This document shows positions 25,178-33,327 of a stretch of 64,000 nt of DNA, piece after piece (position 1 is the first letter of the stretch; every line of letters begins with the position of its first letter). The translations under genes and the position numbers were made by a program. The DNA comes from VRUE01 sp963703235 (lineage in GTDB: Bacteria > Actinomycetota > Thermoleophilia > Solirubrobacterales > 70-9), in the NCBI GenBank assembly GCA_963703235.1, contig OY969802.1:558001-622000 (forward strand), given 5' to 3'. The notes beneath the pieces are model-generated. The model was not told the origin of the DNA. It searched no databases and worked only from the letters and a program-made list of their open reading frames with translations.

Positions 25178-26529
25178 GCGGCGGCGGGAACCCGGGCGCG
25201 ATCGGCGAGGGCCGCGCGGGCGCCGAGGCTCGGGCGGACGGTGATGTTGCGCCGCTGCGGTGGCTCGGCGCCGTCGCCGGCCGGGGCCAGCGAGCAGGAG
25301 CCGAGCAGCGCCCGCATGACCACTTTCATCTCCAGCATCGCGAAGCTGGCGCCAAGGCAGCGGCGGCGGCCGCCGCCGAAGGGGATCCAGGTGTAGGTGC
25401 CGGGCCCCTGGTCGAGGAAGCGTTCGGGCCGGAAGACGTAAGGGTCGGGGTAGATCTCGGGATCGTGGTGGATCAGGTAGCCGTTGGCGACCAGGCTGCA
25501 GCCGGGCGGATAGGTCCAGCCGCCGACCTCGATCGGCTTCGCGACCAACCGCGGCGCGACGTTGGGCAGGACGGGGCGCGCCCGCAGCGTCTCCTGGATG
25601 GTCGCCGTCACGTAGGCGTCCTCGCCGCCGTCGACCTCCTCGACCAGGCGCGCCAGCACGGCCGGCTCGCGGAGCAGGCGCTCGAAGGCCCAGGCAAGCG
25701 AGGTCGCGGTCGTCTCGTGCCCGGCGATCAGCAGGGTGAGCAGCTCGTCGCGGATCTCCTGCTCGCCCATCGGCGAGCCGTCCTCGTGCCGCGCCGCCAC
25801 CAGCATCGCCAGCACGTCGTCGCCGTCGCCTTCGGCGGCCCGCCGCTCGGCGATCAGCTCGAAGAGCATCGCGTCGACCTCCTGCTGGATGCGGACGAAA
25901 CGGGCGAAGGGGCCGACCCGTTCCGCGACCTTGGCCGTGAGGGTGTCGGCCTTCGGCGGCACCAGGCTGATCGGGCGGTCGCCGAAGGCCAGCATCTCCT
26001 GCAGCCGCCGGCGCAGCGCATCGAAGCGCGCTCCCGGCTCGAGCCCGAAGACGGCGCGCAGGATGATCTTCAGCATCAGCTCCTGCATGCGTGGGTGCAG
26101 CTCGACGGGGACGCCGCGAGGCAGCGCCGCGACCTCTTCCGCCGCCACCTCCTCCATCAGGCCGGTCAGCCGCTCCATCCGCTCGCCGTGGAAGGCCGGC
26201 AGCATCAGCTTGCGCTGCTCCATGTGCGCCCCCTCGTCGAGCAGGAGGACCGAGTTGGTGCCGACCAGGGGTTCGAGGACGCGCGCTCCCTCGCCGGGCC
26301 GCAGGACGTCCGGCGGCGCCGTGAAGACCGCCTTCAGCTCGTCCGGGTCGGACAGCATCACGAACGGCGGCGTCGCGGGCAGGCGAATCGTGAAGCGCTT
26401 GCCGTAGCGCTCACGGCAGCGCTCGAGGAAGGCGAGCGGGCGCAGCCAGAACCCGGCGAACTGGGCCGCCGCCGGGAGCCTGGGCCCCGGGGGTAGCGCC
26501 GCACGTGAGCTGATCGCCATGGTCTTCAT
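25174..26529 (-). CDS. Cytochrome P450
   Basis: 451 residues. All landmark motifs are normal: I-helix AGHETTATS, ExxR as ETLR, PERF, and the heme loop FGGGRRRCLGASFA with the proximal Cys. The PPGPRLPAAAQ N-terminus is the proline-rich hinge. No ferredoxin or reductase gene is adjacent. The related P450 at 42770-44176 differs at exactly the canonical I-helix and heme-loop positions. Confidence 0.93.
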   Translation of the reverse strand: MKTMAISSRAALPPGPRLPAAAQFAGFWLRPLAFLERCRERYGKRFTIRLPATPPFVMLSDPDELKAVFTAPPDVLRPGEGARVLEPLVGTNSVLLLDEGAHMEQRKLMLPAFHGERMERLTGLMEEVAAEEVAALPRGVPVELHPRMQELMLKIILRAVFGLEPGARFDALRRRLQEMLAFGDRPISLVPPKADTLTAKVAERVGPFARFVRIQQEVDAMLFELIAERRAAEGDGDDVLAMLVAARHEDGSPMGEQEIRDELLTLLIAGHETTATSLAWAFERLLREPAVLARLVEEVDGGEDAYVTATIQETLRARPVLPNVAPRLVAKPIEVGGWTYPPGCSLVANGYLIHHDPEIYPDPYVFRPERFLDQGPGTYTWIPFGGGRRRCLGASFAMLEMKVVMRALLGSCSLAPAGDGAEPPQRRNITVRPSLGARAALADRARVPAAA

Positions 26530-26547
26530 CTACTTGACCACTTATGT

Positions 26548-26573
26548 TGACCGAATTCGCGTGCGGTCGGTCA
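26548..26573. promoter_or_regulatory. Possible operator upstream of the P450 gene
   Basis: Seven-base inverted arms TGACCGA (26548-26554) and TCGGTCA (26567-26573) lie 20-45 bases upstream of the P450 start. A repeated GGTCAA half-site on the minus strand is also present in this 59-base gap. It could be bound by a TetR- or GntR-type regulator; none lies next to it. Confidence 0.35.
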
Positions 26574-26588
26574 CACAAGGCGAATCGC

Positions 26589-27866
26589 TCAGCGCTTCGG
26601 CTTCAGCCCGATCAGCTCGAAATAGCCGATCAGGTAGAGGCGGCGCCCGTCGGAGACCATCGGCGTGTAGCCGGCCTCGCGCAGCTCGAAGGTCTTGCGG
26701 TGGGTGTGGATGTCGATGCCGAGCGCCTTACGGGTCTTGAAGCTCGAGGTGTAGACCGTGTGGCCGATCACCGCCGCCGTGCCCGGGACCGGGCCGCCGA
26801 CCTCGAAGCGCCACTCCTGCTTGCCGGAGAGCGCGTTCAGCGCATAGAGGTGCTCGTCGTAGGAGCCGATGTAGACGGTCGGCGGGGTGCCGGGCACCTG
26901 GGCGACCGCCGGCGAGCCGTAGACGTAGTCGCCAGTGCGGAAGAACCAGTCGACCCTGCCGCTCTCCTGGTCGAAGGCGTAGACGGTGCCGTCGTCGCGG
27001 GCGGCGAAGACGCGGCCGAAGGCGAGCGCGGGGGAGGAGTAGAAGCCGCCCTGGCCGAACGGCCGCACCTTCGAGGTATTGGTGCGCCAGAGCAGCTTGC
27101 CGCTGCTCGCGTCGAGACAGAACATCGCGCTCTGGTAGTCGGCGACGTAGACGCGGCCGTCGTGGTAGCTGGGGCTGGCTTTGATCGCCCCCGGCGAGTT
27201 GAAGCGCCAGAGCACCTCGCCGTCGGAGGCACGCAGGGCGACGACGTCGGTCTTGTCGGTGCCGATGTAGAGCGTCCCGTGCGCCGCCATCGGCGAGGAT
27301 TCGAGGTGGGAGTGGAGATTGCGCCTCCAGGCGGGCCTGCCGCTCGTCGCATCGAAGGCGACCAGCTCGCCGTCGAGGAAGGCGACGTAGACGCGGCCTT
27401 CGTAGTAGACGGGCGCGGTGACGTCGGTCGGCTTGCCGGCGTTGCGCGGGTCGCGCATCCGCCGCCAGAGGACCTCGTGATCGCGCAGCCGGACCGCCTG
27501 CAGGTTGCCGAACTTGTTGACGACGTAGGCGACGCCGCCGGCGACCGCGGGCGGGAACTCGATAAGCCCGTGGGTGTCGATCGACCACGCTTCTCGCAAC
27601 GGCGGGTCGAGGGCGCGCCGCTTCGCCGGCAGGTAGTGGATGCGCTCGGGCACCCGGCCGAAGACCGGCCAGTCGACCAGCGGTGCGGGTGGGGTCCCAG
27701 CGGCGCCACTCGAGTCGGCACCGCCGGCGGTGCCTGCGCCCTCGCCTCCGCGATCGGGGACGACGCTGAAGGCGATCGCAAGGCCGGCAACGATCACCGC
27801 CAGCAGGGCGAGCAGGCGAGCTTTCTCGGTCCCAATCGGCATCGCCTCCGGCATCGGCACCGGCAC
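26589..27866 (-). CDS. Membrane-anchored PQQ-type beta-propeller protein
   Basis: 425 residues. An N-terminal helix (about 17-36) and a Gly/Ala/Ser linker are followed by repeated propeller blades of the PQQ_2 type: VYVAFLDGELVAFDATSGRPAWR, LYIGTDKTDVVALRASDGEVLWRF, VYVADYQSAMFCLDASSGKLLWR, VYIGSYDEHLYALNALSGKQEW. No catalytic PQQ-dehydrogenase residues can be identified, so it may be a binding or assembly scaffold outside the membrane. The 3' end of the tRNA-Gly gene lies 20 bases upstream. Confidence 0.82.
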   Translation of the reverse strand: MPVPMPEAMPIGTEKARLLALLAVIVAGLAIAFSVVPDRGGEGAGTAGGADSSGAAGTPPAPLVDWPVFGRVPERIHYLPAKRRALDPPLREAWSIDTHGLIEFPPAVAGGVAYVVNKFGNLQAVRLRDHEVLWRRMRDPRNAGKPTDVTAPVYYEGRVYVAFLDGELVAFDATSGRPAWRRNLHSHLESSPMAAHGTLYIGTDKTDVVALRASDGEVLWRFNSPGAIKASPSYHDGRVYVADYQSAMFCLDASSGKLLWRTNTSKVRPFGQGGFYSSPALAFGRVFAARDDGTVYAFDQESGRVDWFFRTGDYVYGSPAVAQVPGTPPTVYIGSYDEHLYALNALSGKQEWRFEVGGPVPGTAAVIGHTVYTSSFKTRKALGIDIHTHRKTFELREAGYTPMVSDGRRLYLIGYFELIGLKPKR

Positions 27867-27886
27867 GCCGCACCTGTAGCCACGAA

Positions 27887-27957
27887 AGCGGCGGACGGGA
27901 ATTGAACCCGCATCATCGCCTTGGAAGGGCGAGGCTCTACCGTTGAGCTACCGCCGC
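27887..27957 (-). tRNA. tRNA-Gly (TCC)
   Basis: Read on the minus strand: acceptor GCGGCGG/CCGCCGC, anticodon stem TCGCC/GGCGA with loop CTTCCAA (anticodon TCC), T-arm GGGTTCAATTCCC. 71 bases, CCA not encoded. Confidence 0.94.
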
Positions 27958-28023
27958 GCGGATGAAGCCTTTCAGAGCGGCCGCTGACAAGTTTGCCCGA
28001 TGCGTCAAAATGCGGAGCAGCCA

Positions 28024-28097
28024 CGGGGAGTGGCGCAGTCTGGTAGCGCACTCGGCTGGGGGCCGAGCGGTCGCAGGTTCAAATCCTGTCTCCCCGA
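28024..28097 (+). tRNA. tRNA-Pro (GGG)
   Basis: Acceptor CGGGGAG/CTCCCCG, anticodon stem CTCGG/CCGAG with loop CTGGGGG (anticodon GGG), T-arm AGGTTCAAATCCT. It is divergent from tRNA-Gly, 66 bases away. Confidence 0.94.
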
Positions 28098-28189
28098 CTC
28101 ATCGCAACTGCGCCTGAAGGCGGCAGGTGGCTCACCTTCGCAAGGGCGCTGCCCGGGCTGGTCCAAGAGCATGCAGTCGAAGTTGCATG

Positions 28190-28236
28190 ATTAGGGAAAA
28201 CCTAATAGCCACCTGCTTATTAGCTATTTTCTAATA
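28190..28236. promoter_or_regulatory. Paired ATTAG-N7-CTAAT palindromes before the SatD-family gene
   Basis: Box 1 (28190-28206) and box 2 (28219-28235, extended by one paired base on each side) both read ATTAG, seven bases, CTAAT; their centres are 29 bases apart. Box 2 ends two bases before the ATG at 28238, where no ribosome-binding site is visible, so transcription may be leaderless. The same pair, with the same 29-base spacing, recurs at the far end of the operon. They are probably operators for the HTH-containing SatD-family protein. Confidence 0.65.
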
Positions 28237-28237
28237 C

Positions 28238-28897
28238 ATGGAAAGCTCGGTCTTCACGCTGATCGGGGACATGGTGGCGTCGCGGCAAGCCAGGGATCGG
28301 GGCATGCTGCAGAAACGGCTCGAGAAGGCACTTGGGCGGATGAATGACGCTCTGAGCCCCCGGGTCCCGCTCGAACCGACCCTCGGCGACGAGTTTCAGG
28401 CCTGCTTCGACGACGTTGCGGCTGCGGTTCGCGCCAGCATCATCGTTCGGTTGGAGCTGCTGCGCACTGTGGGGGTCGACTCGCGCTACGGGCTTGGGGT
28501 TGGGTCGGTGAAGGTCTTCTCGAGGGGCCGTCCCCTTTCACAGGACGGGCCTGGATGGTGGGCAGCGCGGGATGCGATCGAATCCAGCAGGTGGCTGGCA
28601 GAGGCGCCGCACACGTCATTTGCCCGCACCGCTTTCGTTGCCTACCGTTCGTCCTCGCGGCGCTGGGAGGGGGAGGAGGCAGCGCTGAATGCGTTTCTCC
28701 TCTGCCGCGACGCAATGGTCGATCGGATGAAGCAACCGAGCCGGAATCGGCTGTACGGACTGCTGCGGGGGTGGTCGCAGTCTCAGATCGCTTCCGAGGA
28801 GAAAGCGACCCAGGGTGCGATCTCGCAGAGCCTTGCGCGCAGCGGCGCTTTCGCGATCCTGGCTGCGCAGCGCAGGCTTGAGGAGCGGTACAGGTGA
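28238..28897 (+). CDS. SatD family protein with C-terminal helix-turn-helix
   Basis: 219 residues. The N-terminal part matches the SatD pattern: TLIGDMVASRQARDR, LEPTLGDEFQACFDDVAAAV, then YGLGVGSVKVFS. The C-terminus (about residues 180-215: LRGWSQSQIASEEKATQGAISQSLARSGAFAI) is a helix-turn-helix. SatD proteins are poorly characterised; the HTH suggests DNA binding. It is coupled by a GTGA overlap to a membrane-protein gene, and the operon is bracketed by four matching palindromes. Its codon use is less GC-biased than average here. Confidence 0.78.
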   Translation: MESSVFTLIGDMVASRQARDRGMLQKRLEKALGRMNDALSPRVPLEPTLGDEFQACFDDVAAAVRASIIVRLELLRTVGVDSRYGLGVGSVKVFSRGRPLSQDGPGWWAARDAIESSRWLAEAPHTSFARTAFVAYRSSSRRWEGEEAALNAFLLCRDAMVDRMKQPSRNRLYGLLRGWSQSQIASEEKATQGAISQSLARSGAFAILAAQRRLEERYR

Positions 28898-29661
28898 TCT
28901 TCCTCGCCCTCGGGATGCTCGGTCTTGGCGTCGGCGACTTGGTGCGCTGGTCTCCTGGTCGGGTTGAGAGGACACATGCCGCCGCTGCGGCAGCATCCGG
29001 AACTGTCGCCGTGATGGTCGTGGCCGCGTTGAGCGGTATGGAGGCTTCTGCCGTGCTCCTCGCGGGCACCACTGCACTGGTCGTTCTCTCGCTCTGGTCG
29101 GTCTACGACCTCATCCCCCCGAAGCACGCCAAGCCCGAGTACGCGCTGGCGCTTGTGGTCGGCGTAATCGCCGTTCTCGTCGCGTTGAGCGGTTCGGCCG
29201 ATCCCGTCGGCGGCGACGTGGCACTCTGGTATTCGAACCTGGACTTCGGCTTTGCCCGCGACATCTCGGTGGATCAGTTCGTCCTCGGTGTCGGAGCCGC
29301 TCTCTTCCTGCTCGCGACTGGCAATCGCATCGTCCGCTTCACCCTTGCGGCCACCGAGGCTTCGCTGCCGGAGGGGGAGGGCACCATGCGCGGCGGTCGA
29401 GTGCTTGGGCCGATGGAGCGACTCATCGTCGCCGCCGCAGTGGTTTCAGGTGGCATCGCCGGCGCCGGGTTCGTGATCGCCGCCAAGGGTCTGCTGCGCT
29501 TTCGCGAGATCCGCGCCGTAGATCGATCCAGCGGCGCAGACTGGCCCGAGGAGACCGGGCAGCCCAAGGTCGACGAGATCACCGAGTACTTCTTGATCGG
29601 GACCTTCACGAGCGTCGTTATCGCCGCGGCCGTGAGCGTCCTCGTATTAGCTGGCTCCTAA
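28894..29661 (+). CDS. Multi-pass membrane protein, partner of the SatD-family gene
   Basis: 255 residues, GTG start. About six hydrophobic helices (approximately residues 2-16, 28-50, 52-70, 80-100, 125-145, 165-185) and a final one at the C-terminus (VVIAAAVSVLVLAG). SatD-family genes are often followed by a membrane-protein gene; this one fits that position, but the function is unknown. Its stop codon lies inside the third ATTAG-N7-CTAAT palindrome. Confidence 0.7.
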   Translation: MIFLALGMLGLGVGDLVRWSPGRVERTHAAAAAASGTVAVMVVAALSGMEASAVLLAGTTALVVLSLWSVYDLIPPKHAKPEYALALVVGVIAVLVALSGSADPVGGDVALWYSNLDFGFARDISVDQFVLGVGAALFLLATGNRIVRFTLAATEASLPEGEGTMRGGRVLGPMERLIVAAAVVSGGIAGAGFVIAAKGLLRFREIRAVDRSSGADWPEETGQPKVDEITEYFLIGTFTSVVIAAAVSVLVLAGS

Positions 29662-29692
29662 TACGACCGCAGGTATTAGGAAATCTCTAATA
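29642..29692. promoter_or_regulatory. Paired ATTAG-N7-CTAAT palindromes at the 3' end of the SatD operon
   Basis: Box 3 (29642-29666) has perfect 9-base arms around a 7-base spacer and contains the stop codon of the membrane-protein gene. Box 4 (29674-29692) has 6-base arms and the same 7-base spacer. Centres are 29 bases apart, exactly as in the upstream pair, and the pair is in inverted orientation relative to it. They may be operators, or terminal inverted repeats of a mobile cassette. Confidence 0.6.
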
Positions 29693-29759
29693 GCGCGCTG
29701 GCGAGGCGTGCACCAGGGTTTGAGTGGTTGAAATACCGTCCGGTTGAGGCGAATCCCTC

Positions 29760-30269
29760 ATGCCTGCTCAGCTCAAGCACGTCGACCCCAACCGCCCGCG
29801 CAGCTCGTTCAGCCGCGCCTACGCGGCGCTGGCCAGCACTCCCCTGGGGAGGTTCATGTCGGTCCACGTCGTCTGGAGGGTCGACCCCTATCTGATGCGG
29901 GCAACCCGGGGGCGCCTCGGCATGGGCCTCGTCATGCCCACCGCCTTGCTCGAAACCCAGGGGGCGAAGAGCGGCGTGGTGCGACGCAACGTGGTCATCT
30001 ACTTCCACGATGGGGACCGGGTGACGATCGTTGCCTCGAAGCTCGGCTTCGCAAAGCACCCGGCGTGGTTTCACAATCTCCAGGCCGATCCCGACGTCAT
30101 CTTCGGCGGCATTCCCATGCGGGCGACGGTGGTCGACGACGAGGCCGAGCGCGAGAGGCTCTGGACACTCGCCGACCGAGTCTTCGCTCCCTACGCAGCG
30201 TACCGCCGAGAAGCGGCACAGGCGAATCGCACGATTCCCATCGTCCAGCTGACCGCCCGCGTCAGTTGA
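29760..30269 (+). CDS. Nitroreductase/deazaflavin-dependent oxidoreductase (Ddn family)
   Basis: 169 residues with the Ddn split-barrel pattern: LETQGAKSGVVRRNVVIYFHDGDRVTIVASKLGFAKHPAWFHNLQADPDV. Ddn proteins use F420H2 to reduce quinones or nitro compounds. The F420 biosynthesis genes in this window make that cofactor plausible. Its stop overlaps the TTG start of the Nudix gene (TTGA). ATG 29760 is chosen at the natural Ddn N-terminus. Confidence 0.87.
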   Translation: MPAQLKHVDPNRPRSSFSRAYAALASTPLGRFMSVHVVWRVDPYLMRATRGRLGMGLVMPTALLETQGAKSGVVRRNVVIYFHDGDRVTIVASKLGFAKHPAWFHNLQADPDVIFGGIPMRATVVDDEAERERLWTLADRVFAPYAAYRREAAQANRTIPIVQLTARVS

Positions 30270-30745
30270 AAACCAGCGCCGGGATCCTGCTCTACCGGGT
30301 CGCCGGTGCCGAGCCGGAGCTGTTGCTGGTTCATCCCGGCGGACCGTACTGGGCGAAGAAAGACCTTGGCGCTTGGTCGATCCCAAAGGGGGAGTACGGG
30401 GACGGGGAAGAGGCACGAGCGTGTGCGCTGCGCGAGCTGGCGGAGGAGCTGGGGCCGACGGCGCCGTCTCTCGACGTCGACGCGCTGATCGAGCTCGGCG
30501 AGGTGAAGCAGAAGGGCGGCAAGGTGGTCACGGCCTGGGCCGCCGCGGCCGAGTTCGATCCGGCCGAGCTGCAGAGCAGCACCTTCTCGATGCAGTGGCC
30601 GCCGCGCTCCGGGGTCGAGCGCGAGTTCCCCGAGGTCGATCGAGCCGAGTGGTTCGACCCGACTGAGGCACGGCGCCGGATCAACCCGGTGCAGGCCGCT
30701 TTCGTCGACCGTTTGCTCGAACGTATACTCGCCGGCGATGGCTGA
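30266..30745 (+). CDS. Nudix hydrolase
   Basis: 159 residues, TTG start in a TTGA overlap with the Ddn gene. The Nudix box is visible as GDGEEARACALRELAEELG (about residues 41-59), preceded by WSIPKGEYGDG. It hydrolyses a nucleoside-diphosphate derivative linked to another group; the substrate is not predictable. It overlaps the RDD gene by eight bases, so Ddn, Nudix and RDD form one transcription unit. Confidence 0.88.
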   Translation: MKTSAGILLYRVAGAEPELLLVHPGGPYWAKKDLGAWSIPKGEYGDGEEARACALRELAEELGPTAPSLDVDALIELGEVKQKGGKVVTAWAAAAEFDPAELQSSTFSMQWPPRSGVEREFPEVDRAEWFDPTEARRRINPVQAAFVDRLLERILAGDG

Positions 30746-31829
30746 CGGCCCCGCTTCGCAGGACCGACCGGGCGGCGAAGGCCCCGCCGGCAAGCCGCTG
30801 CCGCTCTCGGTGCGGTTGCTCGGCGCCGGGGTGCGCGGGGCGCGCACGGTCGGCAAGGCGACGGGCGTCGAGCGCGCTGTGCAGTCCGCCGCCGAGGAGG
30901 CGATGGTGGCGGCGGCCGAAAGCGAGGCCGTCGAACGCGCCCTGGTCCGTGTGCTGCAGGGCCCGCTGGTCGAGGAGGCGGTCAACGGGGCGCTCGAGAG
31001 CGAGAGCGTCAAGCGCGCCCTGATCGATGCGCTCGACAGCGAGATGGTCGACGAGGTCTGGCGGCGGTTGCTGGCCAGCGAGGAGGCGCAGCGGCTGGTC
31101 GAGCGGATCGCCGAGGCACCCGAGCTGCGCGCCGCGATCAGCGCCCAGAGCGTCGGCTTCATCGAGGACATCGGCCACACGATCGCCAACTCGACCCGGC
31201 GTCTGGACGGAGTGGTGGAGCGGATCGCGCGCCGGATCTTCTTCCGGCCGCGACGCGTCGAGCCGACCGACCGCGCGGGGGCGCTGACCCGAGCCCTCGC
31301 TTTCGGTCTCGACATACTGATCGTCAACCTCGCCTTCTCCGGCCTGGCCGCGATCGTGGCCCTGATCGGCTCCTTCCTCTCCGGCGGCGGAAGCAACGTC
31401 TCCGGCCTCGCCCTGGCGTTGGGCGGCAGCGCCTGGCTCCTGCTCGGAGCCGCCTACCTGGTCGGCTTCTGGTCGCTGGCGGGGCAGACGCCGGGCATGC
31501 GCTTCTTTGGGATCAGGCTCGGCGTCGAAGGACGCGGCCTGCCGCCGCGACGATCGATACGACGCCTGTTCGGGCTGGCCCTGGCGGCGATCCCGTTCGG
31601 CCTCGGCTTCCTCGGCATCCTCTTCGACCAGCGGCGGCGCGGTTGGCAGGACCGCTTGGCCGGCGTCGACGTCCTCTACGAGGAGCGCGAAGCCGCCTCT
31701 GCGCCGTGGTCGACGCTTGACGAATCCGAGCCGCTGGCGTCCTCTGCCGAGGAGCCCGGAACGCCGAAGGCCCCGGGAACCCGGGGCCTTCGGTCACAGC
31801 AGTTGTCGCAGCCGCCGCTGAGCGGCTGA
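30738..31829 (+). CDS. RDD family membrane protein with long N-terminal helical region
   Basis: 363 residues. The first 170 residues are soluble, Ala/Glu-rich and helical (repeated VERAL/VKRAL/VDEVW patterns). An RDD domain then starts with RAGALTRALAFGLDILIVN (Arg-x(n)-Asp), with membrane helices at about 195-220, 226-250 and 275-300 and the GMRFFGIRL and WQDRLAGVDVL segments typical of RDD. The role is unknown. The last 30 codons contain a perfect 14-base-pair hairpin. Confidence 0.82.
   Translation: MADGPASQDRPGGEGPAGKPLPLSVRLLGAGVRGARTVGKATGVERAVQSAAEEAMVAAAESEAVERALVRVLQGPLVEEAVNGALESESVKRALIDALDSEMVDEVWRRLLASEEAQRLVERIAEAPELRAAISAQSVGFIEDIGHTIANSTRRLDGVVERIARRIFFRPRRVEPTDRAGALTRALAFGLDILIVNLAFSGLAAIVALIGSFLSGGGSNVSGLALALGGSAWLLLGAAYLVGFWSLAGQTPGMRFFGIRLGVEGRGLPPRRSIRRLFGLALAAIPFGLGFLGILFDQRRRGWQDRLAGVDVLYEEREAASAPWSTLDESEPLASSAEEPGTPKAPGTRGLRSQQLSQPPLSG
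31764..31793. terminator. Perfect hairpin inside the 3' end of the RDD gene
   Basis: Arms 31764-31777 and 31780-31793 pair at all 14 positions around a 2-base loop. It lies within the last 30 codons of the RDD gene and ahead of the convergent membrane-protein gene. It is probably a transcription terminator for one or both strands. Confidence 0.6.
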
Positions 31830-31835
31830 TCGTAG

Positions 31836-32222
31836 CTAGACGGCGCGGGTCCCCTCCGGTCCCTCGGCCAGCTTGTAGATGATGATGATCGCCAGGGCGA
31901 AGACCGCCAGCGACCAGAACGGGTAGGCCGGGATCGAGAGCAGGGCGGCGATCGCGTTGAGCGAGGCGACGAAGATCCCAAACCAGCGCCCGAATTCGCC
32001 GCCGGAGAAGAGCGAGAAGGCGGCGACCAACTCGAGCACTCCAACGATCAGCAGGATCCAGCCCCAGGTGTTGAGCCCGCTGAGGATGAACTCGACGTTT
32101 TCGGAGAAGAACTTCGAGTCGCCGATCGCGGCGATCCCGTAGATGATGTTGAGCACACCGGCGACCAGCAGCAGCACGCCGGCAAAGACCCACCAGCCGC
32201 TGATCAAGCTCTCATCGTTCAT
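31836..32222 (-). CDS. Four-helix membrane protein (DUF7144-like)
   Basis: 128 residues, start MNDESLISGWWVFAG. It has four transmembrane helices with the pattern GWWVFAGVLLLVAGVLNIIYGIAAIGD, WGWILLIVGVLELVAAFSLF, FGIFVASLNAIAALLSIP and PFWSLAVFALAIIIIYKL, as in small actinobacterial membrane proteins of the DUF7144 type. The ATG has GAAAGGG about five bases upstream. The function is unknown. Confidence 0.78.
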   Translation of the reverse strand: MNDESLISGWWVFAGVLLLVAGVLNIIYGIAAIGDSKFFSENVEFILSGLNTWGWILLIVGVLELVAAFSLFSGGEFGRWFGIFVASLNAIAALLSIPAYPFWSLAVFALAIIIIYKLAEGPEGTRAV

Positions 32223-32352
32223 AGCAACCCTTTCGTGTGCGAGGCATGGAGATGGCGAGTAGGAACTTCGGCGCAGTACAGGTGTTTCCTGCGCTGAAGA
32301 CCATGGAGCGATTCTGCTCATAGCGGCGGCCTTATGCAACCATTTCGCCGCG

Positions 32353-33222
32353 ATGAGGCGCGCTACCGAACTTCTGGCGCGGCTCGCGCTTATCGTCGTG
32401 CTTGTGGCTGCGGCGCTTCTCCCGGCAACGGCCCTGGCCGACCCGCCCGTTGTCCATGAGCTCCGGGTCGACCCACCTAGCTCGGCGGCGCCGATCGAGG
32501 TCGCGGGCCGGCTACCGCTGCCTCGATTCCTCCGGACTCCGACCGCCTCGGCCAGCAGCCTCCGCGTCGCCGACGCGCTGGCTGACGGGACGCGGACCAA
32601 CGGCAAGATCCTCGCCCTCTCGCCCGGCGAGGGGGTCTACTCCTGCTCGGGGACGGCGCTCAACACGCCGAGTCGCTCGATCGTCCTCACCGCCGGCCAC
32701 TGCGTGGTCGAACACCAACACGCAGGTCGCCGCATCGTTTTTGTGCCCGCCTACGACCACGGCAAGCGGCCCTTCGGGACCTTCGAGGTGCAGGCCGTCT
32801 ACGCGATGCCACAATGGCGTCGAGTCGAAAACCCCGACTTCGATCTGGCTGCGCTGCGGGTGAGGCCGAACCGGCTCGGCTATCTCACCGACGTCGTCGG
32901 CGCCCGTGGCTACGCGACGTCGAAGTCGCGCTTCTCCACCTTCCAGATCCTCGGCTACCCGGCCGCCGCCCTGCGCGGCGAAGAGCTGCGCAGCTGCCAG
33001 GCCCATGGCCTCGGCGCCGATCCCCTCACCAACAGCTTCGGCGGCCCGCCGACGATGCCGGCCTCCTGTGACATGGCCGCCGGCGCCAGCGGCGGCGCCT
33101 GGCTCCTCGACGGCCAGTACCTCAACGGCGTCACCAGCTACAGCTACGCCGGCCGCCCGACCCGCCTCCACTCGCCCTACTTCGGCCCGGCGATCGGCGC
33201 CTTCCTGCACCGACTTCCCTGA
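32353..33222 (+). CDS. Secreted trypsin-like serine protease
   Basis: 289 residues. A signal peptide (hydrophobic 8-28, cleavage near ALA-DPP) is followed by an S1-family chymotrypsin fold with catalytic His116 in LTAGHCV, Asp164 in FDLAAL and Ser246 in GASGGAW. It is related in motif order and length to the protease at 51936-52865. Substrate specificity is not predicted. Confidence 0.88.
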   Translation: MRRATELLARLALIVVLVAAALLPATALADPPVVHELRVDPPSSAAPIEVAGRLPLPRFLRTPTASASSLRVADALADGTRTNGKILALSPGEGVYSCSGTALNTPSRSIVLTAGHCVVEHQHAGRRIVFVPAYDHGKRPFGTFEVQAVYAMPQWRRVENPDFDLAALRVRPNRLGYLTDVVGARGYATSKSRFSTFQILGYPAAALRGEELRSCQAHGLGADPLTNSFGGPPTMPASCDMAAGASGGAWLLDGQYLNGVTSYSYAGRPTRLHSPYFGPAIGAFLHRLP

Positions 33223-33327
33223 GCACACTCCGTCGATAGGCCGAAAGCGGACGAATTACGACCTGTTTCAGGCCCGTCGGCGGGGTGAATAGACTCGTCG
33301 CGCCAACGGTCGTGTGAGGGGAGAGAG

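Noticed and set aside
28000..28194. A 64-codon open frame overlapping tRNA-Pro.
   Set aside because: Most of it is the tRNA gene itself, and it has no ribosome-binding site.
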